A stretch of 64,000 nt of DNA from JABDMH01 sp965223025 (GTDB taxonomy: Bacteria > Bacteroidota > Bacteroidia > Chitinophagales > Saprospiraceae): the NCBI GenBank assembly GCA_965223025.1, contig CBDCVP010000022.1, positions 1,550,001 through 1,614,000 of the forward strand, given 5' to 3'. Shown here one piece after another: positions 1 to 10,482 of the stretch. Position 1 is the first letter of the stretch; the number at the start of each line of letters is the position of its first letter. A program made the position numbers and the translations under genes. The notes below the pieces were generated by a model. It saw only the letters and a program-made list of their open reading frames with translations. It was not told where the DNA came from and ran no database searches.

Positions 1-273
1 TTGTCCCCGCAGCAAGATATCACATGATAAGAATAAGGACTCCTCGTCCGAATTGGTCAGCGCAAATAAGCCAGGATTACGCTGTGTAGACTCGCGGTCT
101 TGCAAAAAAGTCTCGAAATCAAAACTCAAGTGTAAGGAGGGCTGATTTTGCAGCTTGACCAGCTCAAAAAGAGCGTACTTCTCGTCTGCAGTCCAACCGT
201 GGGAGCCTTGGGCTGTACAGACACTCAGCCAACCAGCCGACAACAAAAAGGTGAAAAAGGCCTTTGAAAACAT
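1..273 (-). CDS. Secreted protein of unknown function, 3' end outside window
   Basis: An open frame of 91 codons starts at the ATG at 273-271 and runs off the left edge without a stop. The first 20 or so residues form a signal peptide (MFSKAFFTFLLSAGWLSVCTA, then Gln), so the protein is probably exported. The rest visible is polar and shows no domain I recognise. It is divergent from the alkaline phosphatase gene, and the roughly 145 bases between them should hold both promoters. Function is unknown; the gene model rests on the signal peptide and the uninterrupted frame. Confidence 0.6.
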   Translation of the reverse strand, partial: MFSKAFFTFLLSAGWLSVCTAQGSHGWTADEKYALFELVKLQNQPSLHLSFDFETFLQDRESTQRNPGLFALTNSDEESLFLSCDILLRGQ

Positions 274-418
274 ATGCTATAAATAGAGTATTTTCGTCGC
301 AAAATTATGTATTACCCAATACATGGATCTGAAAAATTGTCAGATTAATTCATGCCGTCGGTCTGTTTATTGAGCTTTGCGACAGATGAAGTCAGGACAT
401 TCAACAAAACATGTTTTC

Positions 419-1543
419 ATGTCGATAAAAATAAGCTGTCTCCTTGCTATCATCGCTCTTTATGCCTGCTCGACCAGTCTGCAATCATCACAGTCTGCAC
501 AAAAGCTCAAAAAGACGCCTACCAACATTATTTTTCTGATCGGTGATGGCATGGGGCTTTCTCATATTTCTGCTGCCAACTATTCCTCTAAAAAGACATT
601 AGCCATTGATCAGTTCAGCACAGTGGGATTGCAAAAGACATCTTGCAAAGACAAGCTAATCACAGATTCTGCTGCTAGCGCTGCTGCAATGGCTCGAGGT
701 ATCAAGGCCAATTACAACACATTTGGCTCTGATCTTAACGATAGGGCGCCCAAATCCATTCTCGAAGAAGCGGAGGCCCTGGGTATGGCCACCGGCATTA
801 CCGTCACCTCCTCCCTGACCCACGCTACACCAGCAGCATTCGTGACCTATCAGGAATCCAGATCACTTAATGAAGGCATTGCTGCTGATTATCTCGACCT
901 GGATGTGGATTACCTTGTAGGTGGAGGTAAAAAGTTCTTTGATCGTCGCCAGAATGACGATCGCGACTTACTACATGAGCTAAAGGCAAAGAACTATCAG
1001 GTGAGGAGTTATCTCGACCTGGACATCGATGCGTTGAACATCGACTCAGAGAAGAATTTCGTTTACTTCACAGCTGATTCTGAGCCGCTGTCCCACATGG
1101 CCGGTCGTGAGTATTTTGTTCCGGCCTGCTCAATCGGCCTGAGCTATCTAGATCGAAAGACAAAGTCTGGCTTTTTCTACTTAATAGAATCATCCCAAAT
1201 TGACTGGGCCGGTCATGCCAACGAAGCAAGAATGGTGATCGACGAACTCTTAGAGTTTGATAAAGTGATCAAGAATGTGATTGACTTTGCTAGAAAGGAT
1301 GGAAATACCCTGGTCATTTTGACAGCAGATCATGAAACCGGTGGATTAGCAATCATCGGAGAGAATAAAAAACATCATCTTGATATCGCATTTTCTACTA
1401 AACAGCATACCGCCACGATGGTACCCATCTTTGCATTTGGTCCCGGATCCGAACAATTTGCAGGTGTATATGAAAACACGGAGATATTTCATAAACTGAT
1501 GAAATTAATGCATGGTGCGATCGAACCTTCACAAAAATCATGA
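419..1543 (+). CDS. Alkaline phosphatase (PhoA family) lipoprotein
   Basis: A metal-dependent phosphomonoesterase of the PhoA superfamily, predicted to act in the periplasm or at the surface. The motifs are in the family order: LIGDGMGLSH (metal site), TDSAASAAAMARG (catalytic serine in DSA), IDWAGHAN and TADHETGG (zinc ligands). An in-frame ATG exists at 377, but starting at 419 gives MSIKISCLLAIIALYAC, a clean lipoprotein signal with lipobox LYAC at Cys17. About 374 residues is a normal length. Its stop overlaps the next start (ATGA), so it is translationally coupled to the GH13 gene. Next to SusCD and sulfatases, it probably removes phosphate from a glycan or supplies phosphate; the exact substrate is inferred. 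Confidence 0.9.
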   Translation: MSIKISCLLAIIALYACSTSLQSSQSAQKLKKTPTNIIFLIGDGMGLSHISAANYSSKKTLAIDQFSTVGLQKTSCKDKLITDSAASAAAMARGIKANYNTFGSDLNDRAPKSILEEAEALGMATGITVTSSLTHATPAAFVTYQESRSLNEGIAADYLDLDVDYLVGGGKKFFDRRQNDDRDLLHELKAKNYQVRSYLDLDIDALNIDSEKNFVYFTADSEPLSHMAGREYFVPACSIGLSYLDRKTKSGFFYLIESSQIDWAGHANEARMVIDELLEFDKVIKNVIDFARKDGNTLVILTADHETGGLAIIGENKKHHLDIAFSTKQHTATMVPIFAFGPGSEQFAGVYENTEIFHKLMKLMHGAIEPSQKS

Positions 1544-3024
1544 TGAACGCCAAACACCCAGCAACTTATGAGATCAACACCAGATCCTGGATCAAGCAGT
1601 TTGGACCCAATGCTGGACTAAAAGACATTCCTGACCAATACTGGAAGCAACTTCGCAAGAAAGGCATTGATTATGTCTGGCTGATGGGAGTCTGGCAAAC
1701 CACAAACTCCTCGATAGAGGCTTATTGCTTTCATCCTGATCTGATCCGTGCTTACGATCGTGTAAATCCAGCGTGGACAAAGGAAGACATTTACGGATCG
1801 CCCTATGCCATTGAAGACTACCAGGTAGCGACTCAGCTGGGCACCAATGAGGATCTAAAGATGGTGCAAGAAGCACTGCATCGTCACCATATGGGACTTA
1901 TCCTGGATTTTATTCCCAATCATTTTAATGCACATAGTTCCCTGATCAAATCAGTACCAGAAGTGTTTCTTCAAGCTTCAGAAGCGCAGTATAGGGATGA
2001 CACATTTACCATCTATCCACATGCTGGCCGGTACTTCGCCCATGGAAAGGATCCTTATTTCCCAGCCTGGACGGACACCGTTCAGATCAACTACTTTGCC
2101 GAAGCGGCCCATGAGTTCATGTCTGGCAAACTGCAGATGCTTGCAAGACTCAGTGATGGAGTAAGATGTGACATGGCCATGCTAATTCTTCCACAATTCT
2201 TTGGCAAAACCTGGCAAAACCTGATTTCAAACAACGCTCATTTAGAAAGTTTCTGGAAGACCGCCATACCAGCGACCAAACAAATCAATGCTGATTTTAT
2301 ATTTATTGCTGAAGCTTATTGGGACACTCAGTGGGAGTTGCAACAAATGGGATTTGATTATACCTATGATAAGAAGCTACTTGACCTACTCAAATCTCGT
2401 GCTATGCAGGATATAAAAAAGCACTTGTCTGGTGATTCTGATTATCAAAATAAATGTGTGCGGTTCATTGAAAATCACGATGAAGACAGGTCCCTTCTAG
2501 AGCTTGGTGAATCAAGATCCAGGATGGCCGCAGTATTAATGTCTACCATACCGGGTATGAAGCTATTTTATGATGGACAATGGCAAGGTAATCGCACCAG
2601 AATACCTGTGCAGATGGGCACCTCTTTTCCAGAAACTCCCTGCCCTTGCACTCTTTCTGATGCCTTGGTTGCAGAAGAGATCAGAGCTTGCCCGTGTGTT
2701 TGTCAGCACATACACTACTCCAAATTGCTTCCAGCCGTAAGTACGGATGCCTTAAAGCATGGTTCTTGGCAAATGCTGGAGGTGGCGTCTGCCAATCCAT
2801 CCGTCTTGAGCTGGCAGTGGACCTACCAGGGTGTGCGTCAGATCATCATCATCAATGGACACGATCGACAGCACCACATCGAGATCAAACTAGATGTATC
2901 CTCTGCAAGTACGGTCATCGATCTACTGTCTATGGGCGCACCACCTTACCATCTGGAATCCGGAATCTTATCGGTTGATTTACCAGAGAATAAAAGTATG
3001 ATCTTAGAGATCAGAGACCTCTAG
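1540..3024 (+). CDS. GH13 alpha-amylase family glycoside hydrolase
   Basis: A retaining alpha-glycosidase or transglycosidase of family GH13. The four signature regions are present: DFIPNH (residues 123-128), GVRCD with the nucleophile Asp211, IAEAYW with the acid/base Glu258, and ENHDED with Asp314 as transition-state stabiliser. A short beta-sandwich-like C-terminal part follows. There is no signal peptide, so the enzyme is probably cytoplasmic and acts on imported oligosaccharides. At 494 residues it is a compact family member. It overlaps the phosphatase gene by ATGA and precedes susC by about 190 bases, suggesting one catabolic operon. Specificity (amylase, sucrose phosphorylase-like or other) cannot be told from the motifs. 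Confidence 0.9.
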   Translation: MMNAKHPATYEINTRSWIKQFGPNAGLKDIPDQYWKQLRKKGIDYVWLMGVWQTTNSSIEAYCFHPDLIRAYDRVNPAWTKEDIYGSPYAIEDYQVATQLGTNEDLKMVQEALHRHHMGLILDFIPNHFNAHSSLIKSVPEVFLQASEAQYRDDTFTIYPHAGRYFAHGKDPYFPAWTDTVQINYFAEAAHEFMSGKLQMLARLSDGVRCDMAMLILPQFFGKTWQNLISNNAHLESFWKTAIPATKQINADFIFIAEAYWDTQWELQQMGFDYTYDKKLLDLLKSRAMQDIKKHLSGDSDYQNKCVRFIENHDEDRSLLELGESRSRMAAVLMSTIPGMKLFYDGQWQGNRTRIPVQMGTSFPETPCPCTLSDALVAEEIRACPCVCQHIHYSKLLPAVSTDALKHGSWQMLEVASANPSVLSWQWTYQGVRQIIIINGHDRQHHIEIKLDVSSASTVIDLLSMGAPPYHLESGILSVDLPENKSMILEIRDL

Positions 3025-3212
3025 TAGGCGCTGCACCAAGTTTGTCAACCAGTCATCTAAAACGACATCTATTTTCAAACCAGTGCTACATCAAGGCCAT
3101 CACCTCTGTGTGGGCTATGATTCCAATTCCAGGGGTCACCTAGGATTTTCTATATTTATACACGCCCATACTTAAACACGAAGTTTACAATTCAATCAAA
3201 AAACATTTTAGT

Positions 3213-6200
3213 ATGAATGATTTTCTACATAAAAGAATCTCCTCACCGGGAGTTCAAAAAATCAATCGCACACTCTTTATGACTGTGCTGTTGTTTTTTT
3301 CCCTGTGGGCTACCGGACTGGCCAATACGATCAATATTGGCGGTCTTGCCCTTGATTTGACCGGTACCATCACCGACCAGGAAGGCATCCCACTCATCGG
3401 AGCCAATGTTATTGAGAAAGGCACGATCAATGGTACAGTGACCGACATCGATGGCAAATTCAGTCTGACAGTTGCTGATAATAATGCCGTATTAGTGATC
3501 TCGTACACCGGATACGCATCCCAAGAGGTTCCTGTTGGTGATCAAACTACTTTCAAAATTCAAATGGCTGACGATGTAAAAGAGCTCGGGGAGGTGGTTG
3601 TGATTGGTTATGGCACCCAGAAGCGAAAAGACCTGACGGGTTCGGTGGTGAGCGTAGATATGGAAAACAAAAGTCGCACAGCCAATGTAGATGTTGCCCA
3701 GGCTCTTCAAGGTTTGGCAGCTGGAGTAAACATCGGTGTAACGACCCAAGCTGGTGGATCACCTAATATTGAGATTCGAGGCCAGAACTCTCTCTCGGGT
3801 TCTCAAAGACCACTCATCGTGTTGGATGGTATCATCTATAATGGAGCCGTTTCCAATATCAATGTCAGTGATGTAGAAAACATCGATGTACTTAAAGATG
3901 CCAGTGCGGCAGCCGTATATGGGGCACGTGCATCCAACGGAGTCATCATCATCACTACAAAGAAGGGCAGGACAGAAAAGCCGCAGATAAGCTTTAACAC
4001 CTATGTTGGTACGCAGGATTTGGCATCCACTGATGCTGTGAAGATCATGAATGGCACCCAATTTCTGGAACGACTTATCGACTATGCCCATCAAGAACAG
4101 CTGTATGGTTGGTATAATCGGTGGCAGGAGCGTGGTGGTGCAGATCCCGATGATATCAAGCCCGAAAGACCGAATCCAACCAGTCCGGAAGACAAAGCAG
4201 TCTTTTTAAGATCAACTGAAGAACAGGAAAATTATCTGGCAGGGCGTGAGGTCAATTGGATTGATCAGACGCTGAGGGAATCCGCCTTCGTTCAGAATTA
4301 TGATCTGAGTGTCTCTGGAAGAACCAAGAATTCGTCCTATTATCTTTCGGGCACCTATACAGACCAGGAGGGACTGCAGCTCAATGACCAATTTAAGCGG
4401 GCTACAGTCAGAGCTAATGTGGAAACCGACGTGGCAGATTGGCTAACCATCGGTCTGAATACATCTTATTCCTTTCGGGATTATTCGGGCATCAATGCCC
4501 GGTTAGATTGGGCACTAGATGCTAGCCCCTGGGGTTCCATAAGAAATGCTGATGGCAATTTTACCGATGTAGTAGGAGAAGATGGTATTATCGAAAATCC
4601 GCTCACCAACACACCCTCTGAAAATGATGACCTGCGCGACAACTTATTTATGGCTTGGAAGGCCAGGGTCGATATACCTTGGGTCAAGGGTCTTGCGTAT
4701 GAATTTAATTACTCCAACACCCTGGATATTAGGCGTAATTTTGAGTACAATCAATCCTTTACGCGAGCCGGCTTGGCCAATGTGGGAAGAGCCCTGAGGC
4801 AAAACTTCCATAATACTTCCTGGCTGATTAATAACTTGATCACTTATTCTAAACAATTTGCAGCCAAACACAAGATTGATGTAACCTTGCTCGCAAGTCG
4901 CGAAAATCAAAAATTCACCCTTACCCAACTCACGTCCACCGGATTCGACATTGAGAGCTCCGGATTTAACCTGCCATCATTAGGTCTTAATCAGACGGTG
5001 AATTCTGGAAACGCTGAAAAGCAAGACAGAATCGCCTATATGGCTCGAGCCATCTACAGCTATGATGGTCGGTATCTCTTGACCGGTACAGTGAGGAGAG
5101 ATGGGTTTTCCGCCTTTGCCACCAACAATAAGACAGCAATCTTTCCCTCCATATCATTTGGCTGGTTGCTTTCACAAGAAAAACTTTTCCAGGACGTATC
5201 TTGGATTGACTTCCTCAAAGCTCGAGTATCGTATGGTGAGAATGGCAACGATGGAGTGCCCCGTTTCGCCAGCTTTGCCACAGTAGCTGTCAATAGTACG
5301 ATCATTGGTGATAAGGTAGTCACCGAATATCGCCCTAACCGATTGGGAAATCCAGATCTAAAATGGGAGACAACAACTTCTTTAAACTTTGGCATTGACT
5401 TCAATTTGTTAGGTGATAGGCTTTCAGGTAGTCTCGACGTATACACATCCAAAACTGAAGATGTCATTGTGGAGAGAAACTTACCGAGAGCAACTGGATT
5501 CCAGAATATATTGACCAATATTGGTGAGGTGGAAAACAACGGTTTCGAAATCAACCTAAAAACGGCCAATGTTCGCACCTCTGACTTTTCCTGGAACTCG
5601 ACCATTTCATTCTCTCTAAATCGGAATAAACTGACCAAATTATTGGGTGGCGAGAATGATTTTGACATCGGTAATTCCTGGTTTGTCGGAGAGCCTATCA
5701 ATTCCATTTATGGATATCGAAATGAAGGAACAGTTTATACCGAAGAAGAGTTCTTTGGTGCTGGTACTCCAGAAAATTTCTTCCCTGGCCATTTTAGAAT
5801 CAGAGATATTGCTAATACCGAGGGCAACAGTCAATTTCATCCGGATGATGACCGAGAGATTCTGGGATATGACGATCCAAATTATCGCTTCGGCATTGGA
5901 AATACGGTCACCTACAAAAATTTTGAACTAAGTGCCTTTATCAATTCCATCCAAGGCGGCAACGATTACTATTTAGCCAATCCGCAAAATCTCATTTCTG
6001 GGGGTCAGGATATCAGTGGTCGTCGATTAAACCGACCGGCAGTGCGTCAATACTGGACACCTACCAATGGGGTGACAAACGCTCCGGGCATGTTTTGGAG
6101 TCAGTCGATTACTGGGCCGCTCTTACTCGATCGTAGCTTTGTCAGACTGCAGGATATTTCACTGACATACAACATCGGACAGAATTTATTGGACCGATGG

Positions 6201-6395
6201 GGTATTGGCAGTTTGAGTATTTACGCGAGCGGAAAGAACCTCGCGACTTTTACCAAATGGACTGGTTGGGATCCTGAAGTTGTTGGAGGTCAGCGCGATG
6301 GTGTAAACCCGGGTGACGATGATGATCCAAACACCTTGAATCGAGCCCGACCTCTACCCAGGACAATCCTTGTCGGTCTTAATCTCAGCTTCTGA
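3213..6395 (+). CDS. SusC/RagA-type TonB-linked outer-membrane transporter
   Basis: A TonB-dependent beta-barrel that imports oligosaccharides together with its SusD partner. The signal peptide is at about residues 15-37. A carboxypeptidase regulatory-like domain follows (GTITDQEGIPLIGANV and GTVTDIDGKFSL, about 48-125). The plug starts with the diagnostic VVIGYGTQKRKDLTGSV and continues with LDGI and AAVYGARASNGVIIITTKKG. The rest is barrel, ending in LVGLNLSF with a terminal Phe. Its 1060 residues are typical. The susD gene follows directly, and the pair defines a polysaccharide utilisation locus with the flanking hydrolases. No SusR or hybrid two-component regulator is visible nearby. Confidence 0.97.
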   Translation: MNDFLHKRISSPGVQKINRTLFMTVLLFFSLWATGLANTINIGGLALDLTGTITDQEGIPLIGANVIEKGTINGTVTDIDGKFSLTVADNNAVLVISYTGYASQEVPVGDQTTFKIQMADDVKELGEVVVIGYGTQKRKDLTGSVVSVDMENKSRTANVDVAQALQGLAAGVNIGVTTQAGGSPNIEIRGQNSLSGSQRPLIVLDGIIYNGAVSNINVSDVENIDVLKDASAAAVYGARASNGVIIITTKKGRTEKPQISFNTYVGTQDLASTDAVKIMNGTQFLERLIDYAHQEQLYGWYNRWQERGGADPDDIKPERPNPTSPEDKAVFLRSTEEQENYLAGREVNWIDQTLRESAFVQNYDLSVSGRTKNSSYYLSGTYTDQEGLQLNDQFKRATVRANVETDVADWLTIGLNTSYSFRDYSGINARLDWALDASPWGSIRNADGNFTDVVGEDGIIENPLTNTPSENDDLRDNLFMAWKARVDIPWVKGLAYEFNYSNTLDIRRNFEYNQSFTRAGLANVGRALRQNFHNTSWLINNLITYSKQFAAKHKIDVTLLASRENQKFTLTQLTSTGFDIESSGFNLPSLGLNQTVNSGNAEKQDRIAYMARAIYSYDGRYLLTGTVRRDGFSAFATNNKTAIFPSISFGWLLSQEKLFQDVSWIDFLKARVSYGENGNDGVPRFASFATVAVNSTIIGDKVVTEYRPNRLGNPDLKWETTTSLNFGIDFNLLGDRLSGSLDVYTSKTEDVIVERNLPRATGFQNILTNIGEVENNGFEINLKTANVRTSDFSWNSTISFSLNRNKLTKLLGGENDFDIGNSWFVGEPINSIYGYRNEGTVYTEEEFFGAGTPENFFPGHFRIRDIANTEGNSQFHPDDDREILGYDDPNYRFGIGNTVTYKNFELSAFINSIQGGNDYYLANPQNLISGGQDISGRRLNRPAVRQYWTPTNGVTNAPGMFWSQSITGPLLLDRSFVRLQDISLTYNIGQNLLDRWGIGSLSIYASGKNLATFTKWTGWDPEVVGGQRDGVNPGDDDDPNTLNRARPLPRTILVGLNLSF

Positions 6396-6431
6396 TTGTG
6401 CTGGGCATCTGTAAATCATAAATTGAAAAAA

Positions 6432-8270
6432 ATGAATCTTAGCAATAATTTTTTCCAGAAAGCAACCATGGTACTGGCTTTTATACTGGTTGCCGTTTCT
6501 TGCGATGAAGACTCGATACTCGAAGAAATACCCCTCGATACTTTAACTACGGCCAATCTTTATAGCAATGTTTCTGAGTTGGAATTAGCCGTGCATGGTC
6601 TACATGACCGTATCCGAGATCGACTGATTATGTGGGGAAATCCGGCCATGACCATCTTGCATGGCAATGGTGCCGACATTAGTTACAATGGTGAAAACCC
6701 CGCAGGTAGTCCCTATTTGACCGATTACGCTGCGCAACTGGTACCCACCGATACAAGATTTGTGGATGACTTCTGGTTCAGACCTTTTGACATCATTCAA
6801 ATTGCCAATGTGCTTATTGACGCCGTGGAGGCCATCGAGCCCGGTGATGAAATATTTGCGGCTGAGCCGGAACAAAGGGAGATCATCTTGGCCGAAGGCA
6901 GGTTTTTTCGAGCTTATATGTATCGTACGCTAGTGGCAATATTTGGAGGCGTACCGATCTTTGAGGATCAAGTATCCTCGCCCAAGACCGATCTGGTGCG
7001 GGCTTCTGAAGAAGAGGTCTATGCCTTTATCATTCAAGACTTAGAGTTTGCATCTGACAACTTGCCAAATCCTGGTGAGGAGAGAGCTGCTGGACGCATT
7101 ACCAAGGGGGCCGCAAGACATCTACTCAGTGAGGTCTACATTTCCGTTGGCAGATACAGCGACGCAGTCAATATGGCTAGTTCTGTCATCAACGACTTTG
7201 GTTATGACTTGATGCGTGAACGCTTTGGTCCCAGACTGGGAGAAGACGATGTTGTTTTAGGAGACGGAGTTGCTTCTGGCGATGTGTACTATGATCTTTT
7301 TCAACATGGAAGCCATAATGATCCTGCCAATACAGAGGATATTTGGGTAATCCAAAACGAGCCGATTACCCTAGTCAACACCATCGATGGTCGCAATCCC
7401 GGCGAAAGAGCCTTTGGTCCTGCCTATCACCGATTGGGTACTGGTCCGGATGGGCTGCGCGCCATCAAAGGACCCAACGTCGATTTATTCCTTCCGCAAT
7501 TTGGTCGTCCGGTGGCCTGGGCAAAGTTGACCAATAATGTCGCCTACCACATTTGGAGAAGCGACTGGGACAATGACATCAGGAATGCTAACCACAACAT
7601 TTTCCGTACTTGGAGGTACAATAATCCCGAATCAAAATGGAATGGGAGGCTCATCGATCCCGCCACGGATTGGTATGAGCGGCAAGATAATTCTGATCCA
7701 GAATCCCCCCTAGTACTAGATAATAATGGCAATCCCATTAACCGGAAAAGTGATGCTACGATCAGAAATGATACGATTCAATACCTATGGCCCTACTTTA
7801 TGAAGGTAGCCTCCCCCAATCTCCATTTTACTAGCCTCAATAGAGAGGGAGGCGGGTTTAGCCACAAAGATCACTATCAGATGAGACTCGCTGAGACTTA
7901 TCTCCTGCGTGCCGAAGCGCATTATAGAAATGGGGACAATGCCTCTGCCTCTGCCGATATAAATGTGGTCAGAGAGCGATCGAATGCCAATCCAATCACG
8001 GCTGACCAAGTGTCCCTAGATTATCTTCTGGACGAACGTACAAGAGAACTGTATGGTGAAGAATGGAGGTTGGTGACTTTGATGAGGATGCGTGAAGTCA
8101 ACGGTGTCAATGTACTCATTGATAGGACGCACAGATTTTATGATAACGACCAGGCTGTTGGTGGTCCGGCTGCTGGCATCCAGGATCACCATCGTCTCTA
8201 TCCGATTCCGCAGAGTGAGATTGATTTAAATGTAGACGGAAATTTGGAGCAAAATCCAGGATACAATTAG
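6432..8270 (+). CDS. SusD/RagB-type glycan-binding lipoprotein
   Basis: The surface glycan-binding lid of the SusCD complex. The open frame begins at 6396, right after the susC stop, but the start at 6432 (MNLSNNFFQKATM) gives a lipoprotein signal ending in LVAVSC. The mature part shows the SusD pattern: an N-terminal TPR-like half (LDTLTTANLYSNVSELELAV, then AEGRFFRAYMYRTLVAIFGG), a long insertion, and the C-terminal RLAETYLLRAEAHYRNGD and DERTRELYGEEWRLVTLMRM segments. At 612 residues it is slightly long. The gene ends just before a strong terminator that closes the operon. Confidence 0.96.
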   Translation: MNLSNNFFQKATMVLAFILVAVSCDEDSILEEIPLDTLTTANLYSNVSELELAVHGLHDRIRDRLIMWGNPAMTILHGNGADISYNGENPAGSPYLTDYAAQLVPTDTRFVDDFWFRPFDIIQIANVLIDAVEAIEPGDEIFAAEPEQREIILAEGRFFRAYMYRTLVAIFGGVPIFEDQVSSPKTDLVRASEEEVYAFIIQDLEFASDNLPNPGEERAAGRITKGAARHLLSEVYISVGRYSDAVNMASSVINDFGYDLMRERFGPRLGEDDVVLGDGVASGDVYYDLFQHGSHNDPANTEDIWVIQNEPITLVNTIDGRNPGERAFGPAYHRLGTGPDGLRAIKGPNVDLFLPQFGRPVAWAKLTNNVAYHIWRSDWDNDIRNANHNIFRTWRYNNPESKWNGRLIDPATDWYERQDNSDPESPLVLDNNGNPINRKSDATIRNDTIQYLWPYFMKVASPNLHFTSLNREGGGFSHKDHYQMRLAETYLLRAEAHYRNGDNASASADINVVRERSNANPITADQVSLDYLLDERTRELYGEEWRLVTLMRMREVNGVNVLIDRTHRFYDNDQAVGGPAAGIQDHHRLYPIPQSEIDLNVDGNLEQNPGYN

Positions 8271-8288
8271 ACAGTCATTGGAATATCG

Positions 8289-8329
8289 AAAATCCCGAAT
8301 GCCGGACCACCGGGCTCGGGATTTTTTTT
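8289..8329. terminator. Bidirectional rho-independent terminator
   Basis: The arms aaaatcccga (8289-8298) and tcgggatttt (8316-8325) are exact complements. The loop contains a smaller gcc/ggc stem, and a run of T follows on the plus strand. The matching A-rich left side makes it usable from both directions. It sits between the convergent susD and sulfatase genes. Confidence 0.85.
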
Positions 8330-8349
8330 CCTAGCAAGTTGAGTATGAC

Positions 8350-9951
8350 TTATTCTTCCAATTTCCAGGTCGGATGATGACTAGGTCTCAATCGAGCTCT
8401 TGCTCTCTGGGCAGGTGAAAGCAAGCGATTGTAGGTACTGCCAAAGTTGGTCTCCTGATGATAGACATGAGCTTGCCAGGGATCCCGATCTTGCATGCGT
8501 GGATCACCGGTCTTCGTGAGATAATCATTCAATAGTTGACTTAGAGAGTCTTTTATCCCATCATACGTGGGGTCTTGGGCTAGATTGTGCACCTGACTGA
8601 AATCACGATCGACTTCATATAATTCTTCAGCTGGCCTCTTGCCAAAGCACAAATTGAATGCACGTGGATACTTGTTCTGATAAGCCAATAAAAAGGATTT
8701 GGTGGGACAGGCATCCACATCTCCATGTGGAGTCTTATTGGAAGAAATAAAGTCGGGTCCTCCAGTGGGCCAGCGGTCAGATTCAAAATTTCTGATATAG
8801 AGAAAATCATGGCTTCTGATAGCGCGCATAGGATAGGTAGCGCCCTCTGGTCTACACCAGGTATGTCTCTCCATGGCTGTGAATGCATATAATCGGTTGG
8901 GCATGACTTGGCCGCTCTCGGATGATTGCAAGATTGGTAGTAAGCTCGTTCCTGTTATCTGGGCAGGAATCGCAATGCCAGCCAGCTCCAGAAAGGTGGG
9001 GGCAAAATCAATGTGACTGACCATGTCGCGGATCCTTCTTCCCGGGGTGCCAATCCCTCCCCATCTGATGGCAAGCGGCATATGGGTACCCCAATCGTAT
9101 AGGTTTACTTTGGCCCTGGGAAACGGCATTCCGTTGTCAGAGGTAGCAACCACTAATGTATTGTCTAGTTCTCCGATCTTTTCCAGGATTTCCAGCATTT
9201 CTCCCAGGTGGGTGTCATACCACATGATTTCGTATAGATAATCTGCAAGGTCGGTCTGAATGGTAGCAACATCCGGCCAAAAAGATGGTACCCGTACCTC
9301 GTCAGCGATAAGTCCTGCCTGTTGCTCTCCAACGCCAAACTCATATTCCCGGTGTGGTTCAGTCGGACCAAACCAAAAGAAGAAGGGCTGCTCATCTTTA
9401 CGATCGACTAGAAATGATCTAAAATTCTCAGCGTAATCCCTTTCATCAATCCCATAAGCAACTTGATTCTCCCTGGCTTCCTCATAGGCTTTGATCAAAG
9501 GGGGACGACTGAGTCCTAGATAGTCCCATTTACCAGGCGCCCATCCCTTTCCCGTATAACCCACGTGGTAACCATGATCGTGCAACAAATGTGTGACCAG
9601 TGGTACATCCGGAGGTATGGACCCGAATAGTAAACCAGCTTCTCCAATTCGCCAAATATCCTGACCAGTCAGCATCGAACTGCGAGATGGAGTACACGAT
9701 GGACTGGTACAGAATGAATTTTCGAACAAAACACCCTCTTGAGCTATGCGATCAAAGGCAGGTGTACGCACAAGCTCATGGCCATAGGCACCAGCATGTA
9801 ACCATGATTGATCATCGGAAACGACAAACAAAATATTGGGACGTTTTTCCCCTGGGAGATTTGGATTGGTGGCTTGACAAGCAGCTATAACGATAAAGCC
9901 GACACCGGTCGTAAAAACATATAGATGTTGGAGAAATCTACTTGAATTCAT
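8350..9951 (-). CDS. Family S1 sulfatase, probable lipoprotein
   Basis: A type I sulfatase that removes sulfate esters or N-sulfate from glycans. The maturation motif CTPSR (SFCTSPSCTPSRSSMLTG) carries the cysteine converted to formylglycine, preceded by the metal-binding ILFVVSDDQSW. Later motifs include PFFFWFGPTEPHREYEFGVG and VVATSDNGMPFPRAK. The overall pattern resembles heparan N-sulfatase-like sulfatases, which is a weak guide to substrate. The frame is open from 10026, but the start at 9951 (MNSSRFLQHLYVF) gives a signal ending in VIAAC, so a lipoprotein is likely. It is the first of three minus-strand sulfatases converging on susCD. Confidence 0.92.
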   Translation of the reverse strand: MNSSRFLQHLYVFTTGVGFIVIAACQATNPNLPGEKRPNILFVVSDDQSWLHAGAYGHELVRTPAFDRIAQEGVLFENSFCTSPSCTPSRSSMLTGQDIWRIGEAGLLFGSIPPDVPLVTHLLHDHGYHVGYTGKGWAPGKWDYLGLSRPPLIKAYEEARENQVAYGIDERDYAENFRSFLVDRKDEQPFFFWFGPTEPHREYEFGVGEQQAGLIADEVRVPSFWPDVATIQTDLADYLYEIMWYDTHLGEMLEILEKIGELDNTLVVATSDNGMPFPRAKVNLYDWGTHMPLAIRWGGIGTPGRRIRDMVSHIDFAPTFLELAGIAIPAQITGTSLLPILQSSESGQVMPNRLYAFTAMERHTWCRPEGATYPMRAIRSHDFLYIRNFESDRWPTGGPDFISSNKTPHGDVDACPTKSFLLAYQNKYPRAFNLCFGKRPAEELYEVDRDFSQVHNLAQDPTYDGIKDSLSQLLNDYLTKTGDPRMQDRDPWQAHVYHQETNFGSTYNRLLSPAQRARARLRPSHHPTWKLEE

Positions 9952-10482
9952 TTTCGCAAGTTTGAGTCTACTGAGGAAAAGGGCAATTTTCATCGATTGA
10001 TTGATTTTGATGAGATGATTTTTCACTGATTGAGAAGGATGAATAACATCGTTAATAATGACATTTTTTGCAGTGATGCCAGCATAGCTTCAAGTATTAA
10101 TATTGGCAGTCAACCCACAAAGATTATTTGATCCAATATTTATTTCGAATCGAAATTGAACAAAAATATCTTCACTTTTTCGAAAACTATGGACTGGTTT
10201 TCAGATCAGCACACATGAGAACCTGTCTAACAATAACTTCAACATTTAGGTGGTGTCTTTTCGGAAGTAGACCCGGCAGAAAAAATAGGCACGATGGGGT
10301 TATGTGAATTTTTCCTATTAGAGTATCCATCAAATGATCAAAGCATACATGGGACAGTTATATCCTGTCCGTCGCTATTGATCCCTGATTGGCGGTGCAG
10401 CTCCCAGAAAGATTGCCCTCAATCTTTTGTCACGTTTGCCGCGCCGATGACTGAATTCATCCACCTAAAGGCAGCCCACCCT
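9952..10482. other. Intergenic region between two sulfatase genes
   Basis: About 530 bases with no supported gene. The open frame upstream of the sulfatase start (to 10026) is probably leader. A CAAAAATA at about 10158, which reads TATTTTTG on the minus strand, fits a Bacteroidota -7 element, but the matching -33 element is weak. I see no terminator or repeat. Confidence 0.4.

Noticed and set aside
5060..5707. A 215-codon minus-strand frame inside susC
   Set aside because: It is antisense to a strongly conserved SusC barrel and has no protein-like features; a coding shadow.
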